DNA of 64,000 nucleotides from Viola odorata. Lineage: Eukaryota; Streptophyta; Magnoliopsida; Malpighiales; Violaceae. The DNA lies in the NCBI GenBank assembly GCA_963691705.1, contig OY829544.1, forward strand, positions 40,755,917 to 40,819,916, written 5' to 3'. Shown here piece after piece: positions 21,442 through 32,510 of this stretch (within the stretch, counting starts at the first letter, position 1; every line of letters starts with the position of its first letter). The notes under the pieces are model-generated. The model ran no database searches. It saw only the letters and a program-made list of their open reading frames with translations, and had not been told where the DNA came from. Position numbers and translations under genes: made by a program.

Positions 21442-23190
21442 TTAAAGATCTCTGTGAGTGTTTGGAATAGTGACTTCGTCTCTGTCGTCAGCTTCTGTCA
21501 TTTCTTCGTCTTGGAGGTCGTCTACTAGATTAACAATATGTTCTTCATCTAAGAGGCGCCCGTCTCTGGAATGTGGAAGGAACATTTTCCATTCTCTAGT
21601 ACTGTAAATTTGGATGAAATATCCTTCTCCTAAGAGATGATAACCAATCCAATCTTCTGGGGTGTAGAGGACGCTGGGATCTTGAGCAGCTTTGTAAATT
21701 TCTGTGTTGTCTAGTTCTTGAAAATCATAAGGAGATAGAGCAATCATCTTGATATCTTCAAGACTATCTCTGTCTCTATCTGCAGAGAAAATGAATATTC
21801 TTTTCTTTGCAGGGATGATTTCAAATCCTCTAGCTACAGGGAGTGTGGAGTCAATGATACATATTAATTTCTTTCTAACTGCCATGTTTCCTGCAATAAG
21901 AAAAAACTTTTCTCCGAATTCTTCTATATAACTTTCAATGTTTCCTTCTTCTTCTAATTTGAATGTAATTTGATCTATCATTCCCATGTGGAAGAAGGAG
22001 AGAATTTTTTGGAAGGGCATATCTGTGAGGTTAAGGTCTACTTGTAACTTAAACAGACCTGCTGTACCATTATTATGTCTTGTAATCTGTCCTGCCCTTA
22101 TAGAAAAGGGTTTCTGTATCACCTTTACTCCTTTAAATTTCCAATTTGTTTCTTCAAAATGAATACGTACTAAGTCTTTTTGTGCATTAATCAAGTCTTC
22201 TAGATGTATGCTTTCTGTCTTCTGTTTGATTATTTCTTCTCCCTCAGGCCATTGATCAATCAAAGGCTTTAGGGTGAACTGTGCTGGCATATCTAATAAC
22301 CTAGCCCGAAGTTGAATGAAACTTCGATTCTTGGGCTTGTTTTCTTTGATAAATTGATCTAACTGTTGTATTTTAGTATTTAGAATGCTTACAGTGGTGT
22401 TGTTCTGTTGGAATTGCCTTTCAGCTTCATTCTTTTTCTATTCAAGAAAAGCTATCTGTTTAGCTGTCTGTTGCTGAATCTGTACCATCTGTTCTTCTAG
22501 TTTTCTGTTTCTATCTTCTAGTCGAGCTATTAGCTGACTTGGATCTTCTAGGGCTACTTCTGAATATGGTCTAACTGTTTCGGGCTCAATATAGAAGTTT
22601 GGGCCTAATTGGGCCCTTGCTTCTTCTAAGGCCTCGGCGAAGCTGTGATAGCCCACAAAAATGGGATTTTGACACATAATGAAATTTTTAACTGTGTTAA
22701 AACTGTGAAAAACTCCTGTCTTTAATCCCCTGTATATCACATAATGTGAGAAAGATTTTTTCTGTATCTTGGCATTCTTTTCTGAAAAGTACATGCTTAG
22801 AGCATTTAAGCATTGTACCTTAAATTGTGTTGCTGTTGGAACAGTCTATATGTGCCAGATGTTATCTAGCAAGCACTGTTGTTCTCTATCGATGTTTAAC
22901 CCTTCAAAGGGTTTGAATTTTCTATTTCCTCCTTCAGGGAATTCTGTGAGATACATGGTACCAAATTTAATCTCTTTCTGTGCTCCTCTCATAGGAAAAC
23001 TTCTGTTTATTTGTGAAGGTGAATTCTGTATGTTTGAGGATGATGACCCTCTTTCTGTAGCTGTAACCGACATCGCTAGATTATTCTTATAGATAATAGT
23101 TCTGTCTGTTAGGGATTCTGCTGCTTCTGATTTCTGTTCTGTTTGTCCCCGGGGTTTTATAACCCTTTTCTTCATTTCTACCTGTATCAT
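21442..23190 (-). pseudogene. pararetroviral viroplasmin/transactivator ORF, right arm
   Basis: The same ORF as in the left arm, in three frame-consistent pieces: 22846-23190, 22438-22794 (viroplasmin domain) and 21442-22290 (282 residues, C-terminal part). The last piece is open here because the T-run broken in the left arm is intact. Two TAG stops separate the pieces at the same places as in the left arm. Confidence 0.8.
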
Positions 23191-24545
23191 TTAAAAAGTT
23201 TTTCAATGTTTCTAGATAATAAATCTGCTAAACTGTTATTTTTTCCTTTTATATGCTCGAAGCAAATTTTATATCCGTTTCCCTGTATCAAATTTTGTAA
23301 GTTAACCCATCGGGTTCTGTTTATCTTTTTGCTATTCTCATTTTTGAGAAATTTTACTATAGCTTCACAATCTGTTCTTACTGTAAATTCATTCTGTAGA
23401 TATATCTTAAATTTATCTAACGCATTTATTAATGCTTGTATTTCAAAATCTAAATTGCTCCAATTCTGTCCTGTTTTGAAATTGCCACTTGCATAAGCAG
23501 CAATTCTTTCTGTTTCTTTGTCTGAATATTTATTGGGTTTACAGATCATGACTGCTCCCCATCCTTCTTTACTACCATCACATTCTATAATAATGTAATC
23601 TGTCGTTAAAGGTAGTTCTAATGGCTTAATTTTTTTAACCTGTTCTTTAATTTTCTTTACTAATTCTGAGTCTTCTTTGTTGAAATTTCTTTGACCATTT
23701 TTAGTTGTTTTACTGTATAATGGTCCTACTAATTTGCTTAAATTAGGAATAAATTTTCTAGCATAATTTAGTATCCCTAGAAAAGCCTGTATTTGTTTTA
23801 ATCCTTCTAATTTATCTAGGAAATTTAATATCTTTTCAGCTATATGTGGCTGTAATTCTATCTTTCCATTCCCTATTTCTAATCCTAAAAAGGATATTTT
23901 TCTTTTACTAACTACTATACCATATTTTTCTATTTCTTGAAAAATCTGTTTTAGATGTTCTTCATGTTCTTTAATAGAATCACTTGCTACCAGAATATCA
24001 TCTATATAAACTAAACAAAAATCATATTTTAAGAATATTGAATCCATAAATCTTTGAAAAACTGCTGGTGCATTTTTTAGGCCAAAAGAAAGAACATTCC
24101 ATTCAAAATGTCCTTCTGGACATGTAAATGCAGTCCATTGTTTGAACCATTCTTCTAATTTTAACTGGTTATATCCTAATTTTAAGTCAAATTTACTAAA
24201 TATCTTTTTCTTTTGTATTAGCCCTATTAAACTGTCTTTATTCGGAATATTGTATGCATAATCTATGGTATTATCATTTAATCTTTTGTAATTATACACT
24301 ATTCTAGCTTTGCCTCTTTTAATTTCACTGTGATTTTTAACTATGAATGATGCGGATCTATGTGGACTAACTGATCTTTTAATTAATCCTTGGTTCAGCA
24401 TTTCAGGAATTTGTTTTCTGAATTCTTCTTTATCTAAAGGGCTGTAATCTATATGTGCTGTTACTATCCTTATATCCGGATTTTTAATCTGTATTTTTAC
24501 TTCATAATTTACTCTATTTTTAGTAATGTCTTCACCTATTAATCC
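23187..24545 (-). pseudogene. pararetroviral RT-RNase H, right arm (catalytic motif present)
   Basis: Open for 404 residues from 24401. RT motifs include NYKRLND and CLVYIDDILVAS, the catalytic YIDD that the left arm lacks; RNase H follows (IIECDGSKEGWGAV, HIKGKNNSLADLLSR). Upstream, loss of one A in a run near 24555, relative to the left arm, shifts the frame and separates it from protease. Confidence 0.85.
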
Positions 24546-25480
24546 TATTTTTCTAATTTCTGTACGATGGGATAATTTTTAGTATTTTTAATATCTGGTC
24601 CTTTTTCTAATTCCAAAGCTAATTCTTTCCCTAGCATAGTATATGTTTCATTTTCTATATATGCTGTTCTTTTTATGTCTGGTTTTAAAAATTCTAATGT
24701 GGGTTGTCCACCACGCTTTCTTGCCAATTCTGCTGTCTGTATATATTTATTTGTTGGAAATGTGTAGACATTTTTACTAACTGTTATACTATTTCTAGCT
24801 ATAGTAACACTACCATTTAGACTGCATATAAAATTTAATCCTAATAAAAAGTCATTACTTCTTGTTTCTTCAGGTGCTATGTTAATCTGTGGAATATCGT
24901 ATTTAACACTATAATGTTTTGCAAAATCTATAAACTGTATTCCTAAAGCTTCTATATGATGTGTGATAACCATTGTTCGTTGTTCTGCTGTTTTTGTGAT
25001 AACCTTGTATTTCAATTTTTTATGATACTTTATTGGTATCAAACTGTGTCCTACCATACTCTTTGAGCTTGCCGTATCTAAAATGGCATTTAATTCTACA
25101 AACGTATTCGTATCTAACCATAGTCTACATTTCAGAGTTATTAAGCTTGCTATACATTTACTAATGGTAAAAGATGATTCTTCTTGAATTTGTTCTGTTA
25201 TATAGCTAGATTCTACTTCTTTCTTTTTCTCAATTTGGTGGTCTTCAAGCTCTTTTATCCTATGTTTTAAAAGTTCTATTTCTACATCATGTCTTTTAAT
25301 TTGTTCTCTAAGCGTTTCATCTATTATATCCCTACGATTATTTTCTATGACTTTTCCTGATATATCTGTTTCTATTTGGAATAATTTTCTAATACACATA
25401 AAACATATTTCTTTAAAACAATTATTACATTGGTATCTTCTATCTATAGCCGGATATAGCCTACAGTTATAACAACTTAT
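24546..25480 (-). pseudogene. pararetroviral protease region and cysteine cluster, right arm
   Basis: Covers the C-terminal half of the cysteine cluster (FKEICFMCIRKLF), a coiled segment and the protease motif LDTASSKSMVG. The N-terminal end is cut off by loss of one A near 25520, so that the coat protein frame ends at 25477 instead of running into this one. Confidence 0.75.
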
Positions 25481-26597
25481 ATGATTATTTCCTCTGTTTC
25501 TAATCCACTCATGTAAACATCTACATTTTGTTCTTGTTGTTCTTCATTCATGTAGGTATAGGTAATTTTAGTACTGTTTTCTTGATCATTTTCTGAGACT
25601 ATACTGTATACTGATTCATTGTCTGAATCTGTTTTGATATTTTCTATTTCATAATCGCCTAATTGTTCTACCAAATTTGTCCTATCTATATTTTTATGTT
25701 TATTTGGACATCTATTTGCTAAATGTTCTGGATCCCCACAAATAAAACATGTGCATTTCCTGTCTCTAGGTTTTTTAACATATTTATTTTTATTTTTCCA
25801 TGGTTTGTCTTTTCTATAGGATGTGCTTTTTCTAAGGAAATTTTTCTTTCTATCATAATATCCATATGCTTGTGGCGTGTAAATCGCCGTTTTGCAAAAC
25901 GCCCAAGCTTGACGCTTAATTTGTTCTTGCATTGTAGCATCTTTACATTTATCTTCTAATTTTTTGAACACATAAGTAATTCTAGGTCCTATTCCTAGAT
26001 CTGCTATATGACCACAATCTCTGTTCCATTCTTCATGCATTAATCTTCCTAAGTCTTCCGGAAGCTTGATGAAATATTTATTACATAGATCATCGTCCAT
26101 AGCTTTACCAGTTTGAGCTAATAATCTAGCAAAATCTGAGCTAAATTCTTTGATGTATTTAAAATTTGTAATACTGAGTTGTTCTAAATTTCTTACTGCC
26201 GCGTCTTGTATAAATGTATTCTCTTTGGCAGGATCTACTCCTAATAGTAGAATTCTAATTTGACTCGTAAAATTATATGGATTATCTCCTAATGACTTAA
26301 TGGTGTTTATTCCATCTGGGTCTTTTAGCTTTTTACTTTGCCAAATCCCTAATGTTGTTGGTCCTAAGGTTGTTTCTAAATAAGAAAACATGTCTATATC
26401 TTCTCGCTTATTGGTTTCCCAATTTCTAACGACTGTTTGTTCCCATATTAATATCTCATCTAGCCATAATTGAGGGCTCTGTTGTTCTATTACTAGCATA
26501 TTTGAACTATAAAGTTTTCCTATTGGCATTCTTGCCCCTCTGCCTTTTATATTTGATTCTCCTTGGTATACTGCAGTAGCAGGCGTCCAAGGTTCTA
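25481..26597 (-). pseudogene. pararetroviral coat protein fragment, right arm
   Basis: Begins inside the coat protein at the viral sequence corresponding to left-arm position about 15408 (EPWTPATAVYQGES) and runs through the CCHC knuckle without the A-run shift or the TAA seen in the left arm. The movement protein and the upstream part are missing. The frame start in flanking TA-repeat DNA is accidental. Confidence 0.8.
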
Positions 26598-26749
26598 ATA
26601 TATATATATATAGGTCCAAAATAAAACCTGCATCTTCTAAAAAGCAAGGTAGCATCCAAAATTAGTACTAAGTTCACATAATATCACTTGGTACCCGTTA
26701 ATCCCAAAAAGGCATACAAAACCTTAAACTACCCAAAACGGCATTAGCA
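26598..26749. other. TA run and 3' flank of the transposase gene
   Basis: A TA run at 26598-26612 ends the viral insertion. The rest, up to the transposase stop codon, is expected 3' UTR of the minus-strand gene. Nothing else was recognised. Confidence 0.5.
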
Positions 26750-29676
26750 CTACCTTTTTCCATCACTGCTAGGTTTCTTTTTCTTCACAGTAAGCTTAGG
26801 AATTGGTGCTTTGGCAGCAGCTTGTACTGGTAATTTACGAGTTATAGGAATCGGTGGCTTGTGAGGTTGGTTATATCTGGAGACTACTTGCTTGGCAACT
26901 CTACTACTAGGTTGAATGGACTCCAGGTTGGCGGATTCCTACATTAAGCAATGAATATCGTCAAACAAATAATTGACAACATTATAGTGTTCGAAAGCTC
27001 AGCAGCATACATACTTGTGTTAAGACATCAGGATTTGCAATGAGGTTCTCAGAACTAGGCGCAACCATTTCTAAACTGTTGATAGTATAGTCTTCAGTAC
27101 GTACACTCGACTGTTAGAAAATTATAGAAAATAAGAAAACATATCCACATTGATGAAAACACAATGGACAGCGCAACAATTAGATAGATAGCATTTAGAA
27201 TTTAACTACATCACATACCATTGATGCTTGCCGGATAGGAACACTAAAACCCATGTAGTATTCATGTGTGTGGTCCTTTTTATTCTTGACTTCCCCTCTG
27301 CAAGTCCTTGAGTTATGATCAGGTCCCTTACACTTACTACAAACTATTGTGATCTTCCTCTTCTTAGGTCTGTAGGGGTTCAAACCTTCATCTTTGTCCC
27401 TAATTCTGACCCTTTTAGGTCTGCCTGGCTGTCTTTTAAGATGCGGAGGAAAAGGTCTGGTTTGTGAAGAAGCAGGCCACAAATTTTCTCCATTCATAGG
27501 TTCCAACTTCACACTCCACAAGCTATTATAGGCTGTCATATGTAGGTATGGTGATACATACTCCTCTGGAGTACCATTAATTTCAAAAATAGCTCTAGCA
27601 GCATGCTCACAAGGAACTCCAGTTAAATCCCACTCATTACATGCACATGACATACTATTTAAGTTGACTGTAAATTGTACCCTATCCTTAGCAATCTCAA
27701 AATTTTCATCCCCACAATCAGTAGCCTTCCAAAACCTTGCCTGTTTCTTATTGGCCTCTACCTTAACTTGTGCTTGTGGACATACGGGACCTTTATAGCC
27801 TGCCAATTTATTTGTCCTATCCTTTGCCAACTTAATGCACATCTTCCTAAGACCCTCTAGCATGGTAACTATAGGCTTGTCCCTTTCACCCATAATATAA
27901 GCATTAAAACATTCACTGGGGTTGTTTAAGATCATACCCGACTTTGCTCTTGTCCCCCATAGATGTCTTGACTAGTGTTGTGGACCAAGCTTCATGAGGT
28001 AGTTTTTCGCCGCAGTGGCATTCTTTGCATCAAACTTCTCCATATGCATTTTGAATTCCTTCTCTGTCATTGACAACGCGGCTGCATCCAATATATCCTT
28101 CATTTCCTTGTTGTGCCATTCTGGTTTGAGTTTAAAGTTGCTGTACATATGTCTCAAGCAAAATCGGTGTTCAGCATTTCTTTCTTTCAAAGCGGGTATC
28201 AATCCATGCATAATTGAAAACTATTTTTAGTATCTGCAATATAGAGAATAAAACATGTAAAACTAATATGATATGGTTCACCTTCTGTTGGTCAGACATG
28301 AAAGCCCAGTTATTTTCCTCAATGCTCTCGATTCCCTCCTCCAACTGATTAAGGAACCAAATCCACGTTTCTTTTGATTCTATCTCCACCACACAATATG
28401 CAAGTGGGAACATACCATTGTTACCATCAAGTCCCATTGCCGCAACCAATTGACCAGGATATTTACCTTTGAGATGGCAAGCATCCACATGAACTATTGG
28501 CCTGCAATAGGATTTGAAAGCTTTGCACAGAGGTTCTAGGCACACGAAAACTCTTTGGAATCTCGGTGCCATATTGTCAGCATCCGGCGGGCAGCGTGCT
28601 TTCAATACAGATCCTGGATATTTCAGTTGAAGCTCTGCAAGATACTCCCAAATCTGACCATATTGAGCCTCATGGTTTCCATTTATAATTTCAAGAGCCT
28701 TAAGCTTTGCTCTGTAACACTTCTTGACACTCACGTTAATATTGTGATGTGTGTAAACTTCTTCCTTCAATGCCTTTGGCGTCAAGTTTGGCTGGTTCCT
28801 AAATCTATTGAGATACTTTCTTGTAATCCAGTCTTGTGTTGAAAGAGCACTGTTGATGATACTATTACAAGTGTGTCGGGGTTCATAAGACACTACCTTT
28901 AGAACCTTTTCGAAATTCTTCTTCGAACCATATAACCTCCAAGGACATTTCCCGGTAGAGCAGTTAGCCACTACTCTCAGTTTGTCACTTTTCTGAATTT
29001 TAATAGGATAACCAAACTTGATGCCATAGTCCTTAATGGCATTACGAAGTTCCTGAGTATCATTGAAGACCATATCCTCACAAAATGGATCCTCTAAACA
29101 TGGATTTGACTTGAAAGAAATTAAAACTGGAGCAACTTCATTGTCTGAGTCATCTGGGCTGGCATAATCCTCATCTGAATCTCCAGGTCCTCTGGTATTC
29201 TCATACCCTGACATCCTCGCATAACCAGCTTCAAAATCAGCATCATCATCCTCTCTTCTATTAACCTTCACCCCTTCTTCTTCATCATCATCATTTTCAT
29301 CAATGTTTGCCTCCTCACCAGCCTCCTGAACAACCTCAACTTCCTCTTCAACGGGTGCTAAATATGTATGCTCAACATAAACTTCAACAAAAGCTTCACT
29401 TCCAATGCAATTAATAAAATTGTTGAAATCTTCAGTAGAAGATAACAACTTGTAGCCTGCTGCTAAATCACTATCAAGTAAATGCCATACGAAATTTTGT
29501 ATATTTCTAACCCCAAGCACATGTGCTCTGCCTAATAAGTATCCTAAACCCCATGTCTTTGGATCGCAATCGACAAGAACCACCACATCTCCACCAGTGT
29601 ACTTAGTACAGGGAGCTCCGTGGGTTAATTTCCCATTATAGTACAAGGAGCCGTGGAACTTCCAATTATAATCCAT
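26750..29676 (-). pseudogene. mudrA-like: MURA-type transposase of the MuDR-like element
   Basis: Start placed at the ATG 29676-29674 (MDYNWKFHG), because the sequence just upstream reads like an intron end (TAATGTAG). Domains: PB1-like N-terminus, acidic linker, MULE DNA-binding region (DYGIKFGYPIKIQ ... CPWRLYG), DDE core (IVHVDACHLKG, then FMSDQQK), SWIM zinc finger CACNEWDLTGVPCEHA, and CCHC knuckle CSKCKGPDHNSRTC. Introns: 28206 to about 28283; 27218-27111 (GTATGT...CAG); 27014-26939 (GTATGT...TAG); the last two keep frame, and the gene ends in a basic tail at a TAG (26752-26750). Two lesions: a TAG where Trp is usual (about 27971, before SRHLWG), and a CAT in place of the CAG acceptor expected at 28208-28206. 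Confidence 0.85.
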
Positions 29677-30182
29677 TATACCTACATTAAAACATTTATC
29701 CCTCAAAATTTAATGTAGAAACATAGAAGAAAATACTATGCAAACCATAAATATAAGGATGTGTTAATCACTTTTTTGAAGATGTTTTGATAATGCAAGT
29801 TAGGAGAACAGACGACATAAATAACAATCAACTAAATGCACAAGACACCCATTATCCATCAAAGAGATTCATCCACAACATCCAACGACAGACTGACACC
29901 CACAGCCGTAAAAGCCTCATGAATCCGATAAACTTAGTAAGCAAATTAATTTACTAATTGAACTCATACCGCTAGTTTTAGCAAGGAAATCCACAGCCAA
30001 AAACTCAATTGCATAATACCACGCCCTAGACAATCACTAGAATACAAAATCCATATCTGCCTTTATTTAAATGAAAGTTAACTTTGGTGGACCTTATCGT
30101 TTTTCCTCTTCCCTACTTGTTTGGTTATGATTATGAAAATAACTTGAAATACCCAATGAGCTACTGATCAACTAGCACACAA
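29677..30182 (-). promoter_or_regulatory. 5' region of the MURA gene
   Basis: Non-coding AT-rich sequence between the transposase start and the right TIR. A 5' UTR intron ending near 29685 is likely from the acceptor-like TTTTAATGTAG. In MuDR-like elements the promoter lies in or near the TIR. Confidence 0.35.
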
Positions 30183-30666
30183 TTACAGCACAGGTACAAG
30201 AAACAACATGTTTATTGTAGGAGAGGTATATAGACATGAACCTGCAAAGGAGGAATGTTGTCAAGGAAGCAGCGACGTCGAGCAGCAAGGAAGAAGTGAC
30301 GTCGAGCAGCAAGGACGGAGCAGCGAGCGCCGCAGGGATGACGACGAGCAGCGAAGATTTGTCGAAGAGGAGAAAGGAGAAAATGTGATTTTAGGGATTT
30401 AGGTTTTCTGTCTAAGAGGAAAAGGAGGGAAATGTGTTTTTAGGGATTTAGACGGAGGAAAATGGAGCGAAATTGGTTGTTCTTAATGGAGTTAAGGAAA
30501 GCTGTTGAAAAGTGAGTGGCACGGTGGTTTTATTGTCTAACGGACATAACGCTGGGTGCAATTTTGTCTAACGGAGATTTCTTGGTGGTCCGATTGGTCA
30601 CGGCGATAGTCTGGTGGTCCGATTGTCCACCGGAGTATCTCCTGGGTGCCAATCTGTCGTTTTCCC
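30183..30666 (-). repeat. right TIR of the MuDR-like element
   Basis: Reverse complement of 11380-11860, ending GTGCCAATCTGTCGTTTTCCC. The T-rich 9-mer after it resembles that before the left TIR. The terminus is 229 bp upstream of the DUF247 start codon. Confidence 0.9.
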
Positions 30667-30894
30667 TTTATTTTTTTTAATAAATAAAAGGAAGGCATCT
30701 GAGCTTACTAAGTAAACCCAGACTACAAGCAACTTGTATTACAAACTCTCCTTCAGTCCTTGCGCTCATGCTATATATATATATATGTAGCATTAATTAG
30801 AATTTAGAACACCCATCAGCACCACTCCCCAGCACCACTCCCTCCATATATTAAACCCAAAAAAAAAAAAACCATTTGTTGACTTGTTTGAGAA
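30667..30894 (+). promoter_or_regulatory. short upstream region of the DUF247 gene
   Basis: A TATATATATATATATG run at about 30772-30788 lies about 110 bp before the ATG at 30895 and could serve as TATA box. The Mutator-type element ends only about 105 bp further upstream. Confidence 0.4.
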
Positions 30895-32510
30895 ATGGAG
30901 CAAATGGCAAGTCAACAAATGGATGACAGTCATCCATACATGATGGAACTGGAAATGAATAAAAATGATCCTCTGTTGACGTCTGTGGAGAATCGTCTGA
31001 AACTACTAGAGAGTGGTGATATAGAGTCGTCAGAGAGTAGTGATATAGAGTCGTCAGTGAGTAGTGATATAGAGTCCGTATGGAAGGTGAGGAAGATGAG
31101 GAAGATGTGGAAGATGCCGTACCGAAGGATGAAGATCCAGAAGGTTCCGGAGAGGTTCCGCCGAAATGAATCAAGTGCAAAACACTACACCCCTATGGTA
31201 GTCTCCATTGGCCCTTACCACCATGGCAGTAAAGAGCTGGCCGGCATGGAAGAGACCAAAATAAAGATGACTACCCATTTCATAAAAAAATCCGTACAAG
31301 ATGCCGAAGGGTTGGATGATGCGTTTAAAAGGTTGCATCACGTGGTGGTGCCCCACGCATTCTGGGCGATCGGAGTCTACGATGCCGGCAAGCCGTGGTC
31401 AGAAAACTTGGATCCTGACAGACTCGCGAGTATTATGTTACGTGATGGTTGTTTTGTTCTTGAATTCATCAGGTATGTCGTGCTTAAACCGGCAAGACTT
31501 CCCATGAACAGTCACATGGCAGCTCAGGTGAAGCGTGACTTGTTCTTGCTAGAGAACCAACTCCCCTTTGGAGTCCTTAACTCGTTAATGGAATCGAGCA
31601 AGAAGTACAAGGGGGGAAAAGGTATGGAGTACATTGACAAATTCTTAACTCAAATGCGTGCATTTCCGCCTGCTCGAAGAGAATTGTGCAGGGGTCAAGT
31701 ATCCAAGTGTCCGTTATCCAGGTGCCTTCCCCCATGTTCAACGAATCCGGAGAAAGGTCATAATGCACGAGTCAATCGGCAGTGCGACACCCATCTTTTG
31801 GGCCTTTTCCAGAAGAGATTCATCAAGAAATATATGGAGCTTCCACATAGTCGACATACAGAGACGTTATTCGATGACCAAGAGAAAGGGTGGTACCGGT
31901 ACCGTGCGGCCATGGAGCTCAAGAGGGTGGGAATCAAATTTGAGCCCGCAGGAACAAAGTTCTTCACAGACATCCACTTCACGTCGACACTCCTGGGTGG
32001 GAAACTCAAGATACCTCCGCTCACCATTCATGAATCCACGACGCCATTGATCTTGAACTTGGTGGCCTATGAAGTGACCCCAAAGGCATCCACGACGCCA
32101 TTGATCTTGAACTTGGTGGCCTACGAAGCGAGCCTAAAGGCATCCGATGACTTTGGGGTCACTTCATACATTTGCTGATCGATCGTGGAGAAGATATAAC
32201 CGAGCTGCGGGCCAAGGAAATCCTTTTCCACACTCTAGGAAGCGACGAACAGGTAGCTAAAATTTTCAATGACATTGCCAACAACTTGGTCCCTAACCCT
32301 AATGTTTATCGTGATGTTAAGATACAAATCGAATCGTACTACAGGAGCGATTTCAAAGTGTGGTACAATCGTTACAACAGAAAGATCTACAGCGCGATTT
32401 TGACGATTGTTGGGCTCGGTACCACTATATTCGGAGCCTTGAAGGCCTTCACTTCACTTACCATATCGCCGGTGCCAGGGATGCAACTTCCCGGTTTCTG
32501 CAAATTTTAA
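30895..32510 (+). pseudogene. DUF247-family protein gene, frameshifted near 3' end
   Basis: Frame 1 (30895-32178, 427 residues) shows the plant DUF247 family: VSIGPYHHG, MLRDGCFVLEF, LFLLENQLPF, IPPLTIHE, NLVAYE. A one-base shift near 32170 puts the rest (LLIDRGEDI, LGSDEQVAKIFNDI, then a hydrophobic C-terminal anchor IYSAILTIVGLGTTIFG) in another frame, to 32510. Two internal duplications are visible: three 24-bp units coding SSDIES near 31012-31075, and a 51-bp duplication coding STTPLILNLVAYE at about 32035-32137. No intron. DUF247 proteins are membrane-anchored; some act in grass self-incompatibility, but most have no known role. The shift could be real or an assembly error. Confidence 0.85.

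Larger units (their letters stand above)
13137..26597. mobile_element. endogenous caulimovirid: full unit plus inverted partial unit
   Basis: The left arm (13137-20917, plus) holds a Met-tRNA-like PBS, a coiled-coil ORF, movement and coat protein, protease-RT-RNase H, a viroplasmin ORF and a TATA/as-1 promoter. It ends with 30 bp repeated from its own start (AATCTCCAACGCCGG at 13137 and 20887), giving a genome unit of about 7750 bp. The right arm (20932-26597, minus) covers the same genome from just before the PBS back into the coat protein region. The arms are about 99% alike by eye (two differences in the first 345 nt of the viroplasmin ORF). Both carry disabling mutations. Genus not assigned. 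Confidence 0.9.
11380..30666. mobile_element. MuDR-like Mutator element with long TIRs, interrupted by a pararetrovirus
   Basis: Terminal inverted repeats of about 481 and 484 bp (11380-11860 and 30183-30666) begin GGGAAAACGATAGATTGGCA and end in its complement with one or two changes. The 9 bp outside are TTTTTTTTT on the left and TTTATTTTT on the right, a plausible target duplication with one mismatch. Inside are a zf-GRF gene on plus (12531-12866) and a MURA transposase on minus (29676-26750), transcribed towards each other. The intergenic part has been split by a 13.5-kb caulimovirid insertion; without it the element would be about 5.8 kb. Confidence 0.9.
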
